From Allobosea robiniae (GTDB lineage: Bacteria; Pseudomonadota; Alphaproteobacteria; Rhizobiales; Beijerinckiaceae): a stretch of 64,000 nt of DNA. The notes under the pieces are model-generated. The model saw nothing but the letters and a program-made list of their open reading frames with translations. It was not told where the DNA came from and did not search any database. This document shows, in pieces, positions 63,983 through 64,000 of this stretch. A program made the translations under genes and the position numbers. The stretch's first letter is position 1. Every line of letters starts with the position of its first letter. The DNA is taken from assembly GCF_900102525.1 (NCBI RefSeq), contig NZ_FNBZ01000001.1, positions 806,001 to 870,000 on the forward strand. The letters run 5' to 3'.

Positions 63983-64000
63983 CCTGCCCTCCGCCTCAGC

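Overview
The window is a gene-dense, high-GC stretch of chromosome. Its content points to an alphaproteobacterium of the order Hyphomicrobiales (Rhizobiales). The indicators are a MucR/Ros regulator, two PleC/DivJ/PdhS-type cell-cycle kinases, phasins, an Hsp20-DUF1150 pair, DUF1236 and DUF6456 proteins, a GGAAC-N17-CGTT stress promoter, and a tRNA-His with the U72/A73 end known from this class. A Bosea-like genus is possible, but that is an impression and was not tested. I see no insertion sequence, prophage, CRISPR array, rRNA or conjugation gene. Most long open frames antisense to the genes listed here are GC-rich shadows and were left out.

Layout. 1-4.1 kb: a truncated DivJ-like kinase with a CtrA-type box upstream, a small membrane protein, SufE, a DnaA-domain-IV-like protein overlapping a DUF6456 protein, and MucR. 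4.4-11.6 kb: oligopeptidase B, a long acidic membrane protein, Fe superoxide dismutase, a chemotaxis receptor and a ChbG-like deacetylase. 11.8-18.1 kb: a polyprenyl-phosphate glycosyltransferase and MurJ, then nitronate monooxygenase, a branched-chain aminotransferase and AzlCD, then a phosphopantetheinyl transferase. 18.1-21.6 kb: an operon of fluoroacetate-dehalogenase-like hydrolase, D-malate/tartrate dehydrogenase and two TerC paralogs. 21.9-27.0 kb: pheS and pheT separated by a ceramide-glucosyltransferase-like gene and an ASCH gene. 27.1-35.4 kb: a LOG protein, rpmI-rplT, an amino-acid binding protein, an MFS pump with a divergent TetR gene and a striking operator array, infC with an AUU start, a GT4 enzyme, a hydrolase, and DUF1150-Hsp20.

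35.6-42.8 kb: tRNA-His, two phasin-family genes, a PdhS-like kinase, MgtE and a glutathione transferase. 42.9-48.7 kb: a DMT transporter, a LysR-tctBAC tricarboxylate-type uptake operon and a DUF1236 protein. 48.8-52.3 kb: urc1-urc4-upp, a compact bacterial version of the URC uracil-degradation gene set, and a 53-residue membrane protein. 52.5-57.9 kb: glyQS, then a tandem array of three small exported Arg/Tyr-rich proteins behind an EcfG-type promoter, then a TrmN6-like methyltransferase and a DUF2007 protein. 58.1-64 kb: polyprenyl diphosphate synthase, ispE, an exported TPR protein, a 36-residue lipoprotein and ETF-ubiquinone oxidoreductase.

Themes. Cell-cycle regulation recurs: two DivJ/PdhS-class kinases, both with CtrA-like boxes, plus MucR and a DnaA-domain-IV protein. 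Isoprenoid and quinone functions sit together at the right end (ispE, polyprenyl synthase, ETF-QO). I found no clearly new multi-gene system. The best leads are the URC operon, the small exported protein array, the DnaA-IV/DUF6456 pair, the interrupted pheST operon, the TetR/MFS operator and the terminators encoded inside the 3' ends of convergent genes.
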